Shown here: positions 50,816 to 60,702 of the stretch, piece by piece
Position numbering within the stretch: position 1 is the stretch's first letter
Layout: the number at the start of each line of letters is the position of its first letter
NCBI RefSeq assembly: GCF_002217755.1
Contig: NZ_BCFL01000017.1
Coordinates: 1,058,384-1,122,383 of the forward strand
Reading direction: 5' to 3'
DNA: 64,000 nt
Source of the DNA: Streptomyces hyaluromycini
GTDB lineage: Bacteria; Actinomycetota; Actinomycetes; Streptomycetales; Streptomycetaceae
The notes under the pieces: generated by a model
Seen by the model: the letters and a program-made list of their open reading frames with translations, nothing else
The model's database searches: none
Told to the model about the DNA's origin: nothing
Translations under genes and position numbers: made by a program

Positions 50816-51697
50816 CTAACGAGGTGACTCCTGACGGTGCTGCTCGCTCTGCGGCACCCGGTGCTGTACGCGACGGAAGAGCAGATCGTTCACCACATGT
50901 CCCTTGTCCAGTCCCTGGCCCTCGAAACGGGTCAGCGGCCGGTGCGCCGGACGTGGCGCGAAACCGCCGTCGGCCTGCGTGTTCTCGAACTCCGGGTGCG
51001 CGTCCAGCACTTCGAGCATCTGCTCGGCGTACGGCTCCCAGTCGGTCGCGCAGTGCACGATCGCCCCGGGCCGCAGCCGGGTCGCGGCGAGATCGAGGAA
51101 CTCCGGCTGGATCAGCCGCCGCTTGTGGTGCCGCTTCTTCGGCCAGGGGTCCGGGAAGTACACGCGCAGCCCGTCCAGCGAGTCCGGCGCCAGCATCTCC
51201 CGGAGCAGGATGATCGCGTCGCCGTTCCCGACGCGGACGTTGGACAGCCCGTTCTGGTCGGCGAGGTTGAGCAGGTTCCCCTGGCCCGGCGTGTGCACGT
51301 CGACGGCGAGGATGTTGACGCCCGGGTCCTCGGCGGCCATCTGCGCGGTCGCCTCGCCCATCCCGAACCCGATCTCCAGCACCACCGGGCCGCCGTTTCC
51401 GAACAGCTCGCCGAGGTCGATGACCTGCTGCCCGTCGATGTCCAGGCCCCACTTGGGCCACAGCCGCTGCAGCGCGTCGGCCTGCCCGGCGGTGACCCGG
51501 CTGCGGCGCGGCTGGAAGCTGCGGATCCGCCGCTCGAAGTGCGACCCGGCGGGATCGGCCCTGGGCCCGTCCGGGAACCGCGGCTCCCCCTTGGCCCGGG
51601 TGTGCCGGACGGACACCCCGGGGGCGTGGTGAATGTGCTCACCGGGAGCATGCTCGGCGGGCTGGGGGGCTTCGGGGGCATTGAGGGAGTCAGACAC
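50816..51697 (-). CDS. trmB: tRNA (guanine-N7-)-methyltransferase
   Basis: A 293-residue enzyme with an N-terminal extension of about 55 residues common in actinobacteria. The core has VVLEIGFGMGEATAQMAAEDP (SAM binding), ILAVDVHTPGQGNLL, NGDAIILLREML, the diagnostic YFPDPWPKKRHHKRRL, and a TRFEGQGLDKGHVVNDLLF end. It makes m7G46 in tRNA variable loops. It lies upstream of prsW on the same strand. Confidence 0.95.
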   Translation of the reverse strand: MSDSLNAPEAPQPAEHAPGEHIHHAPGVSVRHTRAKGEPRFPDGPRADPAGSHFERRIRSFQPRRSRVTAGQADALQRLWPKWGLDIDGQQVIDLGELFGNGGPVVLEIGFGMGEATAQMAAEDPGVNILAVDVHTPGQGNLLNLADQNGLSNVRVGNGDAIILLREMLAPDSLDGLRVYFPDPWPKKRHHKRRLIQPEFLDLAATRLRPGAIVHCATDWEPYAEQMLEVLDAHPEFENTQADGGFAPRPAHRPLTRFEGQGLDKGHVVNDLLFRRVQHRVPQSEQHRQESPR

Positions 51698-51740
51698 AGT
51701 GGGTCGATTTTACGGCCCCTGCAGGGCGGCCTGCGGGGTG

Positions 51741-52952
51741 TCACACCGAGCCCAGCGTCTCCAGCGCCCGCCGCGCCACCTCCCGGCCGATCGGCAGCGA
51801 GGCGGTCGCCGCGGGCGAGGGCGCGTTCAGCACGTGGACCGCGCGCGGTGCCTCCTTGATCAGGAAGTCGTCGACGAGCGTCCCGTCCCGCAGCACGGCC
51901 TGCGCCCGCACCCCCGCGGCCGTGCGCACCAGGTCCCCCGCCTCGGCAGCGGGCAGCAGCCGCCGTACGGCCGCCGTGAACGCCCTCTTCGACGCCGACC
52001 GGAGCAGTTCCCCGCCCCCGTACCGCCAGTGCCGCCGCGCCAGCGCCCAGGCCCCCGGCCAGGCCAGCGTCCCGGCGACCTCCCGCGGCCGTACGACGCC
52101 CCACCCGTACCCCTCCCGGGCCAGCGCCGGTACCGCGTTGGGCCCGATGTGCACGCCTCCGTCGATCCCGCGCGTGAGATGCACCCCGAGGAACGGGAAC
52201 GCGGGGTCCGGCACCGGGTACACCAGTCCCCGCACCAGCTCCGGCCGCGCCAGCTCGTAGTACTCCCCGCGGAACGGCACGATCCGCATCCCCGGCTCGT
52301 CCCCGGTCAGCCGCGCCACCTCGTCGCAGTACAGCCCCGCGCAGTTCACCAGCACGCGCGCGCGTACGACGTCCCCGCGCGAGGTGAGCACGGCCACGCC
52401 CCGCTCCGGCCGCCGGTCCACGCGGACCACCCGGGCGCCGTACCGGATCTCCGCCCCCGAGGCCTCCCCGAGCTGCCGGGCGACCCCCACGAAGTCGCAC
52501 ACCCCGGTCGTCCCGACGTGTATGGCGGCGAGCCCCCGCACCTCGGGCTCGTACTCCCCGATCTGCGCGGCCCCGAGCTCCCGCACCGGAATCCCGTTCT
52601 CCCGGCCGCGCTGCACGAGCGCGTGCAGCCGGGGCAGCTCCTCCCGCTCGGTGGCGACGATCAGCTTGCCGGTGACGGCGTGCGCGATCCCGTACTCCGC
52701 GCAGAACTTGACCATCTCCGCGGCACCCTTGACGGCGTACCGCGCCTTGAGCGACCCGGGCCGGTAGTAGATCCCGCTGTGGATGACCCCGCTGTTCCGG
52801 CCCGTCTGGTGCCTCGCCGCCCCGGCCTCCTTCTCCAGCACGGTGACCCGGATCCCGGGCGCGGCACGGGTGATCGCGTACGCGGTGGACAGCCCGACGA
52901 TCCCACCCCCGACGACGAGCACATCACAGTCGTACGCAACCCCGGCAGACAC
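51741..52952 (-). CDS. lhgO: L-2-hydroxyglutarate oxidase
   Basis: A 403-residue FAD enzyme. GTG 52952 is preferred (SAGVAYDCDVLVVGGGIVGLSTAYAI) because GGGAGG lies just upstream; a frame from 53000 would add 16 residues. The dinucleotide-binding motif is GGGIVGLSTA. Family blocks follow: HQTGRNSGVIHSGIYYRPGSLKA, GKLIVAT, GVCDFVGVARQL, MRIVPFRGEYYEL, LGVHLTRGIDGGVHIGPNAV and RAVHVLNAPSPAATASLPIG. It oxidises L-2-hydroxyglutarate to 2-oxoglutarate, a metabolite repair or lysine-catabolism step. Confidence 0.92.
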   Translation of the reverse strand: MSAGVAYDCDVLVVGGGIVGLSTAYAITRAAPGIRVTVLEKEAGAARHQTGRNSGVIHSGIYYRPGSLKARYAVKGAAEMVKFCAEYGIAHAVTGKLIVATEREELPRLHALVQRGRENGIPVRELGAAQIGEYEPEVRGLAAIHVGTTGVCDFVGVARQLGEASGAEIRYGARVVRVDRRPERGVAVLTSRGDVVRARVLVNCAGLYCDEVARLTGDEPGMRIVPFRGEYYELARPELVRGLVYPVPDPAFPFLGVHLTRGIDGGVHIGPNAVPALAREGYGWGVVRPREVAGTLAWPGAWALARRHWRYGGGELLRSASKRAFTAAVRRLLPAAEAGDLVRTAAGVRAQAVLRDGTLVDDFLIKEAPRAVHVLNAPSPAATASLPIGREVARRALETLGSV

Positions 52953-53044
52953 CTGCACCACCTCCCACGCTCGATAGTGCACTGCGCCACTGACAGCCAC
53001 TTCAAACGCACGGGACCGCGGCGCGCCTCTTCAGGGCCTGGGGA

Positions 53045-53115
53045 CATGCGCCCCGTAAGGGGCGCGGGGAACTGCGCGACCAGCCCCCACGCACCCGCAC
53101 CCGCCCTCCGGACAG
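53045..53115 (+). repeat. intergenic repeat with GGGGCGC hairpin (copy 2)
   Basis: GCGCCCC GTAA GGGGCGC hairpin (53049-53066), then GGAACTGCGCGACCAGCC and CACGCACCCGCACCCGCC. It matches the copies at 4279 and 62738. It lies between lhgO and the sporulation-associated gene, where a terminator is expected. Confidence 0.75.
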
Positions 53116-53140
53116 AACCCGGCAGACGGCTAGGCGATCC

Positions 53141-54565
53141 TCACGCCGGCGCCATCAACAACGGCCGCGCCCGCTCCCGCAGCTCCACCACCCTCGGCTC
53201 GTCCCCGTACGGTTCCAGCCGGTGCAGCAGATCCTTCACGTACTCCGTCGTCCGCGCCGACGAGATCCGCCCGGCCACCTCCACGGCCCGCACCCCCTGC
53301 TCGCAGGCGGCGTCGAGGTTGCCCGACTCCAGTTCGGCGACGGCCGAGACCACCAGCCGCAGTCCGTGCGACCGCACGAACTCCTCCGTCGGCTTGGAAA
53401 GGGCCTGCTCCGTGAAGCGCCGCACCTGCCGCGGGGCCTTCAGGTCCCGGTAGCACTCGGCCGCGTCGGCGGCGAACCGGTCGTAGCCGTAGAAACCGAG
53501 CCAGGAGGGATCGTTGTCCCCCTCCCGCGCCCGCTCCAGCCACCCCTCCGCGGCCTTCAGCGCGGCCCCCGCGGCCTGTGCGTCACTCGCACGCGCGTGT
53601 GCCCGCGCCTCGACCAGCCGGAAGAAGCTCATGGTCCGCGCGGTCGCCAGCCCCCGGTTCCGCTCCACCGCGGCCTGCGCGAGGTCGACGCCCTCGTCGC
53701 CGAAGCCCCGGTAGGTCGCCTGCAGCGACATCGATGCCAGGACATACCCGCCGAGCGGCACGTCGGCCGCCGCGCGGGCGAGCCGCAGCGCCTGGATGTA
53801 GTACCGCTGCGCGGCCTCCTGCTGTCCGGTGTCGAAGGCCATCCACCCGGCCAGCCGCGTCAGTTCGGCACTCGCCCCGAACAGCGCCCGCCCGACCTCG
53901 TCGGAGTACGCGCCGAGCAGCAGCGGCGCCGCCTCCACGCGTAAACACTCCGGCACCATCGACGACCGCCAGTCGCCGCCGCCGTACTTGGAGTCCCAGC
54001 GCCTGGCGTCCTCGGCGGCCTCCCGCAGCTTCTGCACGTCGCTGTGGCCGACTTTGAGCGGTGCGCCCGCACCGTCCGCGGCGTTCGCCTCGCGCGCGAC
54101 CGAACTGTCGGCGGGGGTTATCAGCCAACGCGAGGCGGGCGTTGCGTATGCGCTTACCGCGAACGATCCGGCCAGCGACTGCCAGATGCCGCCGGCACCG
54201 GCCCGGCGGCCGGCGAGGTCGAGGCGGTACAGCTCCGTCGCCGACCGCACTGCCTGGCCGACGTCTCTGGGGAAGGCGAGGCCCACTTCGGGGGCGGGAT
54301 CCGCGTCCGCCAGGCCGATCTCGTGGAGCGGCACCGGGCGGCCCAGCTTCTGGCCGATCGCGGCAGCGATGAGGTGCGGGGCGGCGCCCTGCGGCACCAT
54401 CCCCTTCGACACCCAGCGCGCCACCGACGTCTTGTCGTAGCGAAGAGTCAACCCGCGTTGAGCGCCAAGATCGTTGACGCGTCGCGCGAGTCCTGCGTTG
54501 CTGATTCCCGCGAGGGCGAGAACGGCGCCGAGTTTTTCGTTCGGCCCGCGTTGCTCCCTGGACAT
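53141..54565 (-). CDS. sporulation-associated regulator (ORF1590/SCO4114-like)
   Basis: A 474-residue protein from ATG 54565 with GAGGGG upstream. The N-terminal domain is a divergent helix-turn-helix ([59 protein letters not shown]), the class seen in NsdA. The rest is helical TPR-like repeats ([56 protein letters not shown]). I recall it as the homologue of S. griseus ORF1590, needed for sporulation, where a second internal start was reported. It would be a cytosolic developmental regulator. Confidence 0.82.
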   Translation of the reverse strand: MSREQRGPNEKLGAVLALAGISNAGLARRVNDLGAQRGLTLRYDKTSVARWVSKGMVPQGAAPHLIAAAIGQKLGRPVPLHEIGLADADPAPEVGLAFPRDVGQAVRSATELYRLDLAGRRAGAGGIWQSLAGSFAVSAYATPASRWLITPADSSVAREANAADGAGAPLKVGHSDVQKLREAAEDARRWDSKYGGGDWRSSMVPECLRVEAAPLLLGAYSDEVGRALFGASAELTRLAGWMAFDTGQQEAAQRYYIQALRLARAAADVPLGGYVLASMSLQATYRGFGDEGVDLAQAAVERNRGLATARTMSFFRLVEARAHARASDAQAAGAALKAAEGWLERAREGDNDPSWLGFYGYDRFAADAAECYRDLKAPRQVRRFTEQALSKPTEEFVRSHGLRLVVSAVAELESGNLDAACEQGVRAVEVAGRISSARTTEYVKDLLHRLEPYGDEPRVVELRERARPLLMAPA

Positions 54566-55302
54566 GCGCCACCCCTCGACACAGACGGCTGCCGCGCTGG
54601 CATAACCACGCGGCATTCGTAAACCCAGCGTAGTTCGCCGCATCCCAAGCGTTAAGAGGCATTGTTCCGGATGGCGGGATTGTGGTCCGTACGCGAGTGC
54701 GGCCCATATACGCACCGTGCACGACCTGTCGCGGCGTGCCCCCGCCGTGTGGCCGTGCGCCCGTCCGTGCGCTCTTCTCCGGCCAACGGGGGAGCGGTTC
54801 CATGGCTAGTGCGTGGGTCGGCCCGCTGTACTGGATCCAGTGGGCTGGGGGACACCGCCACCTTCATCCCCGCGGGTGGCGGACCGGTCCGGGAGGCGAT
54901 GCCCGCCTCCCGGACTGTGCGCGTTCGAGCACACGCGCGTGCGATGCGCAAAGCATGTACGGAGCGTGCGCAAGCCCCTGTGGTCATCGCCGATTTGGCC
55001 GAAAATCGCCCCCACCTTTCGCGGGCGTCCAACGCTCCTACCACGGGAATTGAGGGCGCGAAGGGCGTTTTGGGGGAGCGTACAGGGGGCGCATTCGCGT
55101 CGCAGTCGCCCGCTGCCGTAAGGCGATCGGCTCCCGCCGGGACACTTCCACAGCACGCGCGCGTGGCCGGTCCTGCGGCAACTCCGTGAAATCTTCCAGG
55201 GATCAAAGGCGGCCCCACCGCCCCTCCGGAGCGCGTCCTTCATGGCAGCATGGGGACCCGGTTCGTACCGTGCATGGTTGTCCACAGCCTGTGGAGGCGT
55301 CG
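54566..55302. other. 737-bp divergent gap without a supported gene
   Basis: This is the promoter region between the sporulation-associated gene and the AsnB-like gene. A frame at 54801 (ATG after [20 protein letters not shown]…) has a good ribosome-binding site, but its codon pattern decays after about 15 residues. I see no RNA motif. Short inverted repeats occur near 54888-54915 (GGTCCGGGAGGCG / CGCCTCCCGGAC). Confidence 0.5.
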
Positions 55303-57381
55303 ATGCGGTGGTTGGTGGGATGGAGCAGCACCGCCTCCGGTGCCGCCACGATCGGCTCCGCCGGCGCCATGGGCTACGACGGCGAGACCGTCCACCCCGT
55401 CGGCTCCCAGCTCCTGTGGGGCGACCCCGATCCGCTCTGGGCGGTCGGCGACTGGCGCCCCGACGAGGTGCGCGTCATCAAGGCCGACGCGCAGAACCGC
55501 ATCGCCGTCCTCGGCACCTGCGGCGCCACCGACGAGGAGCTGCGCCTCGGCCTCTTCACGGCGCGCGGGGGCGCACTCCGGCATCTGACCGCCTGGCCCG
55601 GCAGCTACACCGCCGTCGTCCAGGTCGGCCGCCGGGTCACCGTCTGCGGCGACCTCGCGGGCGCCCGCCCGGTCTTCTACAGCCCCTGGGCAGGCGGTAC
55701 GGCCTACGCCACGGCCGCGCTCCCGCTCGCCGACCTCATCGAGGCCAACCTCGACTACGGCCACCTCGCGGCCCTCCTCGCCGTCCCCGACGTGCCGGCC
55801 GCGCTGCACGACTCGACCCCTTACGAGGGCGTGCGGCGCATTCCGCCGGGGCATGCGCTGATCCTGCGCACCGGGGCGCGCGAGGTCGCCGGGTACGAGC
55901 ACGTCGCCTCGCTCGCGGTCGCGGCACCCTCCGCCGACCCCGACCGTGCGGTGGACGCGGTACGGGACGCGCTCGTAGAGGCGGTACGCGCGCGGCTGTC
56001 GGCACCCCGGCACGTCCCGGACATCGACCCCGGTCCGGTACCCGGCATGGGCCCCGCCGAGCGTCGTGCGGCGCGCGGGATGCCGGTCCCGGGCATCGGC
56101 GCCGACCTCTCCGGCGGCCCGGCGTCGGGGACGCTCGCCCTGCTGGCCGCGGGCCTGCCCGGGATGCCCGGCACGGTCCTCGGCCACGGCACGGGCGCCG
56201 GCGAGCGCCTCCTCGCCGTCACCTTCAACGACCTGGCCGTGGGCGGCCGCGAGGCCGAACTCCAACGCGCGGGCACCCTCGCCGCCAACCCGCGCCTGCA
56301 CCATGTGGTGGTCACCGGCGGCGAGGAGATACTGCCGTACGCCGACCTCGACGGCCCCCTGACCGACGAACCGGGTCCGTCCCTGATCTCCGCGGCCCGG
56401 CACCGCGCCCGGCTCGCCGCCGGCAGCGCCGACCACTTCACCGGCTACGGCGCCCGCCAGGTCCTCGACGCCCACCCCGCGCGCCTCGCCGACCTGCTGA
56501 TGGACCGCAAGCGCCGCCACCTCGTCCGCCCGGTCGCCGCGCTCGCCAAGGCCGACGGCTCGGTGATGGTCCCCGCGCGCGTGTACGGCGCGGCCCGCCG
56601 ACTGGCGCGTACGCCGTACCGCGCGGGCGTCGAGTCCCTCGCCGAGCGCCTGCTGCGGCGCCGGTTCGACGACCCCGGAGGCGCGGTGGGCGCGTCCCTC
56701 GCGGCGCTCACCTGGGCGAGACCGGGCCCGGCGGCGCGCTGGCTGACCGGCGAGGCCCTCGCTGAAGTATCGGTTCTGCTCCAGGGTTCGGCGAACCGCT
56801 CCGGCGTCGGCCCCGGGCAGCGCCCCGGAGACTATCGCGCGCGTGCCGTGCTGGCCCGCCACGCGGCCGACATCCGCGTCCTGGAACAGGCCGCCGAGAT
56901 CCGCTCCCAGCGCCTCCACACGCCCTTCCTCGACAACCAGGTGGTCCGCGCCTGCCGCGACCTCCCCGAGGCGCTGCGCGTCCAGCCGGGCGCCCGCGCG
57001 GCGATCCTCCGCACGGTCCTGGAGGGCGCCGGCGTCACCGACCTCCCGCCGGGCTGGGGCGCCCCTTCCCACGCCTCCTCGGCGGCCGCCACCCGCACGG
57101 GGCTGCGCGTGGCGGCCGACGACCTGATCTCCCTCTTCGCGACGCCGCTGCTGGCGCAGGCGGGCCTGGTGGAGGCGAGGGTGGTCCGCAAGGCGCTCCG
57201 CGCGGCGGCCGCGGGCGAGCCGTTGCCGCTGGACGGGCTGGCCGACCTGGTCTCCCTGGAGCTGTGGCTGCGCCGGCTCCTCTCCCGCCGGGGCACGTGC
57301 TGGTCGGGGACGCCGGCACGCGCACGTGCGGTGCCTGCCGGGGTGACGCCGATGAGGGGGGCGTTGGCGTCGGGGGCGTGA
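55303..57381 (+). CDS. asparagine-synthetase-like protein with altered motifs
   Basis: A 692-residue AsnB-like protein from ATG 55303 after GTGGAGG. The N-terminal Ntn-like domain (YDGETVHPVGSQLLWGDPDPLWAVGDWRPDEV; VTVCGDLAGARPVFYSP) lacks the nucleophile Cys after Met (MRWLVGW). In the synthetase domain the PP-loop SGGxDS reads SGGPAS, losing the Asp. The late segment EQAAEIRSQRLHTPFLDNQVV is typical of AsnB and lasso-peptide cyclases. Glutaminase activity is unlikely and AMP-ligase activity doubtful. Its stop overlaps the GTG of the SARP gene, so they form an operon. The S. coelicolor counterpart may be SCO4115. Confidence 0.82.
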   Translation: MRWLVGWSSTASGAATIGSAGAMGYDGETVHPVGSQLLWGDPDPLWAVGDWRPDEVRVIKADAQNRIAVLGTCGATDEELRLGLFTARGGALRHLTAWPGSYTAVVQVGRRVTVCGDLAGARPVFYSPWAGGTAYATAALPLADLIEANLDYGHLAALLAVPDVPAALHDSTPYEGVRRIPPGHALILRTGAREVAGYEHVASLAVAAPSADPDRAVDAVRDALVEAVRARLSAPRHVPDIDPGPVPGMGPAERRAARGMPVPGIGADLSGGPASGTLALLAAGLPGMPGTVLGHGTGAGERLLAVTFNDLAVGGREAELQRAGTLAANPRLHHVVVTGGEEILPYADLDGPLTDEPGPSLISAARHRARLAAGSADHFTGYGARQVLDAHPARLADLLMDRKRRHLVRPVAALAKADGSVMVPARVYGAARRLARTPYRAGVESLAERLLRRRFDDPGGAVGASLAALTWARPGPAARWLTGEALAEVSVLLQGSANRSGVGPGQRPGDYRARAVLARHAADIRVLEQAAEIRSQRLHTPFLDNQVVRACRDLPEALRVQPGARAAILRTVLEGAGVTDLPPGWGAPSHASSAAATRTGLRVAADDLISLFATPLLAQAGLVEARVVRKALRAAAAGEPLPLDGLADLVSLELWLRRLLSRRGTCWSGTPARARAVPAGVTPMRGALASGA

Positions 57382-60300
57382 GGTACCGAATCCTGGGCGT
57401 GGCCCAAGCCATCGACGACCAGGGCACCCCCATACCCGTCGGCGGCCCCCGCCTCCGCGCCCTGCTCACCGTCCTCGCCCTCCGCCCCACCCGCACCCTC
57501 ACCCCCGAGACCCTCATCGAGGAGATCTGGGCGACGGACGACGACCCGCCCCAGGACGCCCCGGCCGCCCTCCAGGCCCTCGTCGGCCGGCTCCGCCGCA
57601 CCCTCGGCAAGGACAGCATCGCGTCCGGCCCCGGCGGCTACCGCCTGGCGGCGACCGAGGACGACGTCGACCTGCACGTCTTCGAGCGGCAGGTACGCGA
57701 AGGCACCCGAGCCCTGGCCCTCGGCGACCCGGCGGCAGCCCACCGCCTGCTCACCACGGCCCTCGCCCTCTGGCGCGGCCCCGCCCTCGCCGACCTCCCC
57801 GACCGCACCGCGGCCGCCGCCCGCCCCGAGGCGCTCCGGCTGGAAGCCACCCGCGCCCGCGCCGACGCCGCCCTCCGCCTCGGCCGTGCCGCCGACGCCG
57901 TACCGGAGCTGACCGGGCTCACCACGGCCCACCCGTACGACGAACCGCTGCACGCCCTGCTCATCCGCGCCCTGCGCGACACCGGCCGCCCGGCGGACGC
58001 CCTCGCCGCGTACGAGACCGCCCGCCGCACCCTCGCCGAAGGCCTCGGCACCGACCCCGGCCCGGAACTCCGGGCACTGCACGCGTCGTTGCTCACCCAG
58101 GAGCCCGCCCCCCTCGGCGCACCCCCGCCCCGCACCGGCAACCTCCGTCCGCGTCTTACCTCTTTCGTGGGTCGGGAACCCGAACTCGAAGCCGTTCGTT
58201 CCGAATTGCACAGGGCCCGTCTCGTCACCCTCACCGGACCGGGCGGCTCCGGAAAGACCCGTCTCGCCGAGGAGGCCGCCGCCGCGCTCCCGCAGGCATG
58301 GCTCGTCGAGCTCGCCCCGCTCGACCGGCCGGAGGCGGTGCCGGGTGCGGTGGTCAGCGCCCTCGGTCTGCGCGAGACCGTGCTCATGACCAACGAGCCG
58401 GCGACCGTGCAGAAGGACCCCACGGCCCTGCTCGTCGAGTACTGCGCCCCGCGCAGCCAACTCCTGATCCTTGACAACTGCGAACATGTCATCGAAGCGG
58501 CCGCCGCCCTCGCCGAGACCCTGCTCACCCACTGCCCGGGCCTCACGGTCCTCGCCACCAGCCGTGAACCCCTGGGCGTCCCCGGCGAGTCGGTGCGCCC
58601 GGTCGAGCCCCTCGCCCCCGAGCAGGCCCACCGCCTCTTCGAGGAGCGCGCCGCCACCGTCCGCCCCGGCACCGCCGCCGTGCCGAGCGACGCGGCGGCG
58701 GTCGACGAGATCTGCCGCCGCCTGGACGGACTGCCCCTTGCGATCGAGCTCGCGGCGGCCCGGCTGCGGCTGCTGACACCTCGGCAGATCGCCGACCGGC
58801 TCGACGACCGCTTCCGTCTGCTCACCGCCGGCAGCCGCACCGTCCTGCCCCGCCAGCAGACCCTGCGCGCGGTCGTCGACTGGTCCTGGGACCTGCTCGA
58901 CGAGCGGGAGCGGACGATGCTGCGCGAGGTGTCCGTCTTCGCCGGCGGCTGGGACCTCACGGCGGCGGAGGCCGTCTGCACCGGACCGGCCGCCGACCTC
59001 GTCGGCGCGCTCGTCGACAAGTCCCTGATCGTCGCCACCCCGGACGGCGCGGACGGCGCGGACGGCGCGCACGGCACCGGCGGGATGCGGTACCGCATGC
59101 TGGAGACCATCCACGAGTACGCCGTCGAGCGCGCCGCGGAGGTCCCCGGGCTGCGCGCGGCGGCCGAGCGGCGGCACGGCGCGTGGGTGCGCGCGCTCGT
59201 GGAGGAGGCGGAGCCGAGACTGCGCTCCGGGGAGCAGCTCCCCTGGATCCGCCGCCTGGAGACCGACCTCGACAACATCCGGGCCGCCCTCGACCGGGCG
59301 GTCCGCGCGGGCGACGAGGTACAGGCGGGCCGGATCGTCCTCGCCGTCGGCTGGTTCTGGTGGCTGCGCAACTACCGCCAGGAGGCGACGGCCTCGGTGC
59401 GCGCGGTACTGCGCCTGGGCGCCGCCCGGGACGCCCTGCCCGAGGGCGCAGGGCCGGACGAGCTGCGCGCGCTCGCCGACGCTGCGGACCCCGTCGGCAC
59501 GCTCCTGGCGGCCCCCGACGCCGAGGACGGGCACCCGCTGTACGAACTGCGCATGGACCTCAGGCTGCTCGACCTGTTCCTGGTCTCCGAGTCCGGCCAG
59601 CCGGACCTGATGACGGACGAGCGGACTCCGCGGTACGTCGCGCTCGTCCGGGCCGCCTTCGAGGCGGGCGGTCCCCGGGCCGCCCGGCTGCCGGGCATCG
59701 TCTGGCCGCTCACCGCGTGGACCCTGGGCGGCCCCGCCGTGGACATCGCCCCGGACATGTCCGCCGTGGTCGCCAACTGCCGGGCGTACGGCGGCGACTG
59801 GGAGGTCGGCGTCACCCTGATGTACCGCACCCACATCCTGGTCGACTCACCCGGCAACCTGCGGGGCGTCGACGAGGACCTGGCCGAGCTGCGCGTCCTC
59901 AGCCGGCGGGTCGGGGACCGCTGGATGGGCGCGCAGGTGTGCAGCGCGGCCGGCGAGGCGGCCATGGCGCGCGGCCGGTTCGCGGCGGCGGAGAGCGAGT
60001 ACCGGGAGGCGCTGCGGCTCGCCCACGAGGTCGGCGCGTACGCGGAGACGCCGTTCCTGCTCGCGCGGCTCGCCGAGATCGCCTTCCGCTCCGGTGACCG
60101 GGCGGGTGCCCAGGCCACCCTCGACCGGGCGGGCGAGGGCTCCGACCGGTACGGGGTGGCGGAGTCGAAGGCGTACGTGGCGGTGCTGCGGGCGCTCCTG
60201 GCCCATGACGACGGGGACCTGCCCCGGGCGCGCGAGTACTACGAGACCGCCCGTACCCTGACGGTGGCCGGCTCCGCGCCCCCGCAGTTCATGGCCGCGA

Positions 60301-60686
60301 TCCATGCCGTCGACGCCATGATCACGGCCCTGGAGCACGGCCCCGCGCGGGCGCTGCCGGTCGTGGCCGACGGGCTGCGCGAGGCGGTGGAGTACCGGAG
60401 CGCCGAGGTGATCACGGCGGCGCTGGTGGACATCGGCGCCGACCTGCTGGCCCGGCTCGGCGATCTTTCGGGGGCGGTACGGCTGTACGCCGCCGCCGAC
60501 CGCTGGCGTGCCGGGAGCGTCCGCCCCGAGCCGGAGCGCACCCGCGCCGAGGAGGTCGACGCGGCCGCCCGCGCGACGCTGACCCCGCAGCGCTACGCGG
60601 CCGAGCGCTCGCGCGGCGCCTCCCTCACCGAGGAGGACGCGCTGTGCGAACTGAGCAGCACGCCGACCGCCGCCACCGGCACCTGA
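57378..60686 (+). CDS. SARP/AfsR-type regulator with NB-ARC and TPR
   Basis: A 1102-residue regulator from GTG 57378, which overlaps the upstream stop. The OmpR-like DNA-binding domain is short (VRYRILGVAQAIDDQGTPIPVGGPRLRALLTVLAL…LIEEIWATDDDPPQDAPAALQALVGRLRR). A bacterial transcriptional activator domain follows (to about residue 245). Then an NTPase with GPGGSGKTRLAEEAA (Walker A), LLILDNCEHV (Walker B), TSREPLGVPGE and GLPLAIELAAARLRLL; the C-terminal 600 residues are TPR-like. Such proteins activate secondary metabolism. No biosynthetic cluster is in the window, so it is probably pleiotropic. Confidence 0.9.
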   Translation: MRYRILGVAQAIDDQGTPIPVGGPRLRALLTVLALRPTRTLTPETLIEEIWATDDDPPQDAPAALQALVGRLRRTLGKDSIASGPGGYRLAATEDDVDLHVFERQVREGTRALALGDPAAAHRLLTTALALWRGPALADLPDRTAAAARPEALRLEATRARADAALRLGRAADAVPELTGLTTAHPYDEPLHALLIRALRDTGRPADALAAYETARRTLAEGLGTDPGPELRALHASLLTQEPAPLGAPPPRTGNLRPRLTSFVGREPELEAVRSELHRARLVTLTGPGGSGKTRLAEEAAAALPQAWLVELAPLDRPEAVPGAVVSALGLRETVLMTNEPATVQKDPTALLVEYCAPRSQLLILDNCEHVIEAAAALAETLLTHCPGLTVLATSREPLGVPGESVRPVEPLAPEQAHRLFEERAATVRPGTAAVPSDAAAVDEICRRLDGLPLAIELAAARLRLLTPRQIADRLDDRFRLLTAGSRTVLPRQQTLRAVVDWSWDLLDERERTMLREVSVFAGGWDLTAAEAVCTGPAADLVGALVDKSLIVATPDGADGADGAHGTGGMRYRMLETIHEYAVERAAEVPGLRAAAERRHGAWVRALVEEAEPRLRSGEQLPWIRRLETDLDNIRAALDRAVRAGDEVQAGRIVLAVGWFWWLRNYRQEATASVRAVLRLGAARDALPEGAGPDELRALADAADPVGTLLAAPDAEDGHPLYELRMDLRLLDLFLVSESGQPDLMTDERTPRYVALVRAAFEAGGPRAARLPGIVWPLTAWTLGGPAVDIAPDMSAVVANCRAYGGDWEVGVTLMYRTHILVDSPGNLRGVDEDLAELRVLSRRVGDRWMGAQVCSAAGEAAMARGRFAAAESEYREALRLAHEVGAYAETPFLLARLAEIAFRSGDRAGAQATLDRAGEGSDRYGVAESKAYVAVLRALLAHDDGDLPRAREYYETARTLTVAGSAPPQFMAAIHAVDAMITALEHGPARALPVVADGLREAVEYRSAEVITAALVDIGADLLARLGDLSGAVRLYAAADRWRAGSVRPEPERTRAEEVDAAARATLTPQRYAAERSRGASLTEEDALCELSSTPTAATGT

Positions 60687-60702
60687 GCCGGGGCACCGGC
60701 CG

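Noticed and set aside
54801..55053. Frame starting [13 protein letters not shown] before the AsnB-like gene, considered as a lasso-peptide precursor
   Set aside because: It has a good ribosome-binding site but no leader/core pattern, and no lasso protease or RRE gene is near. The AsnB-like protein also lacks key residues.
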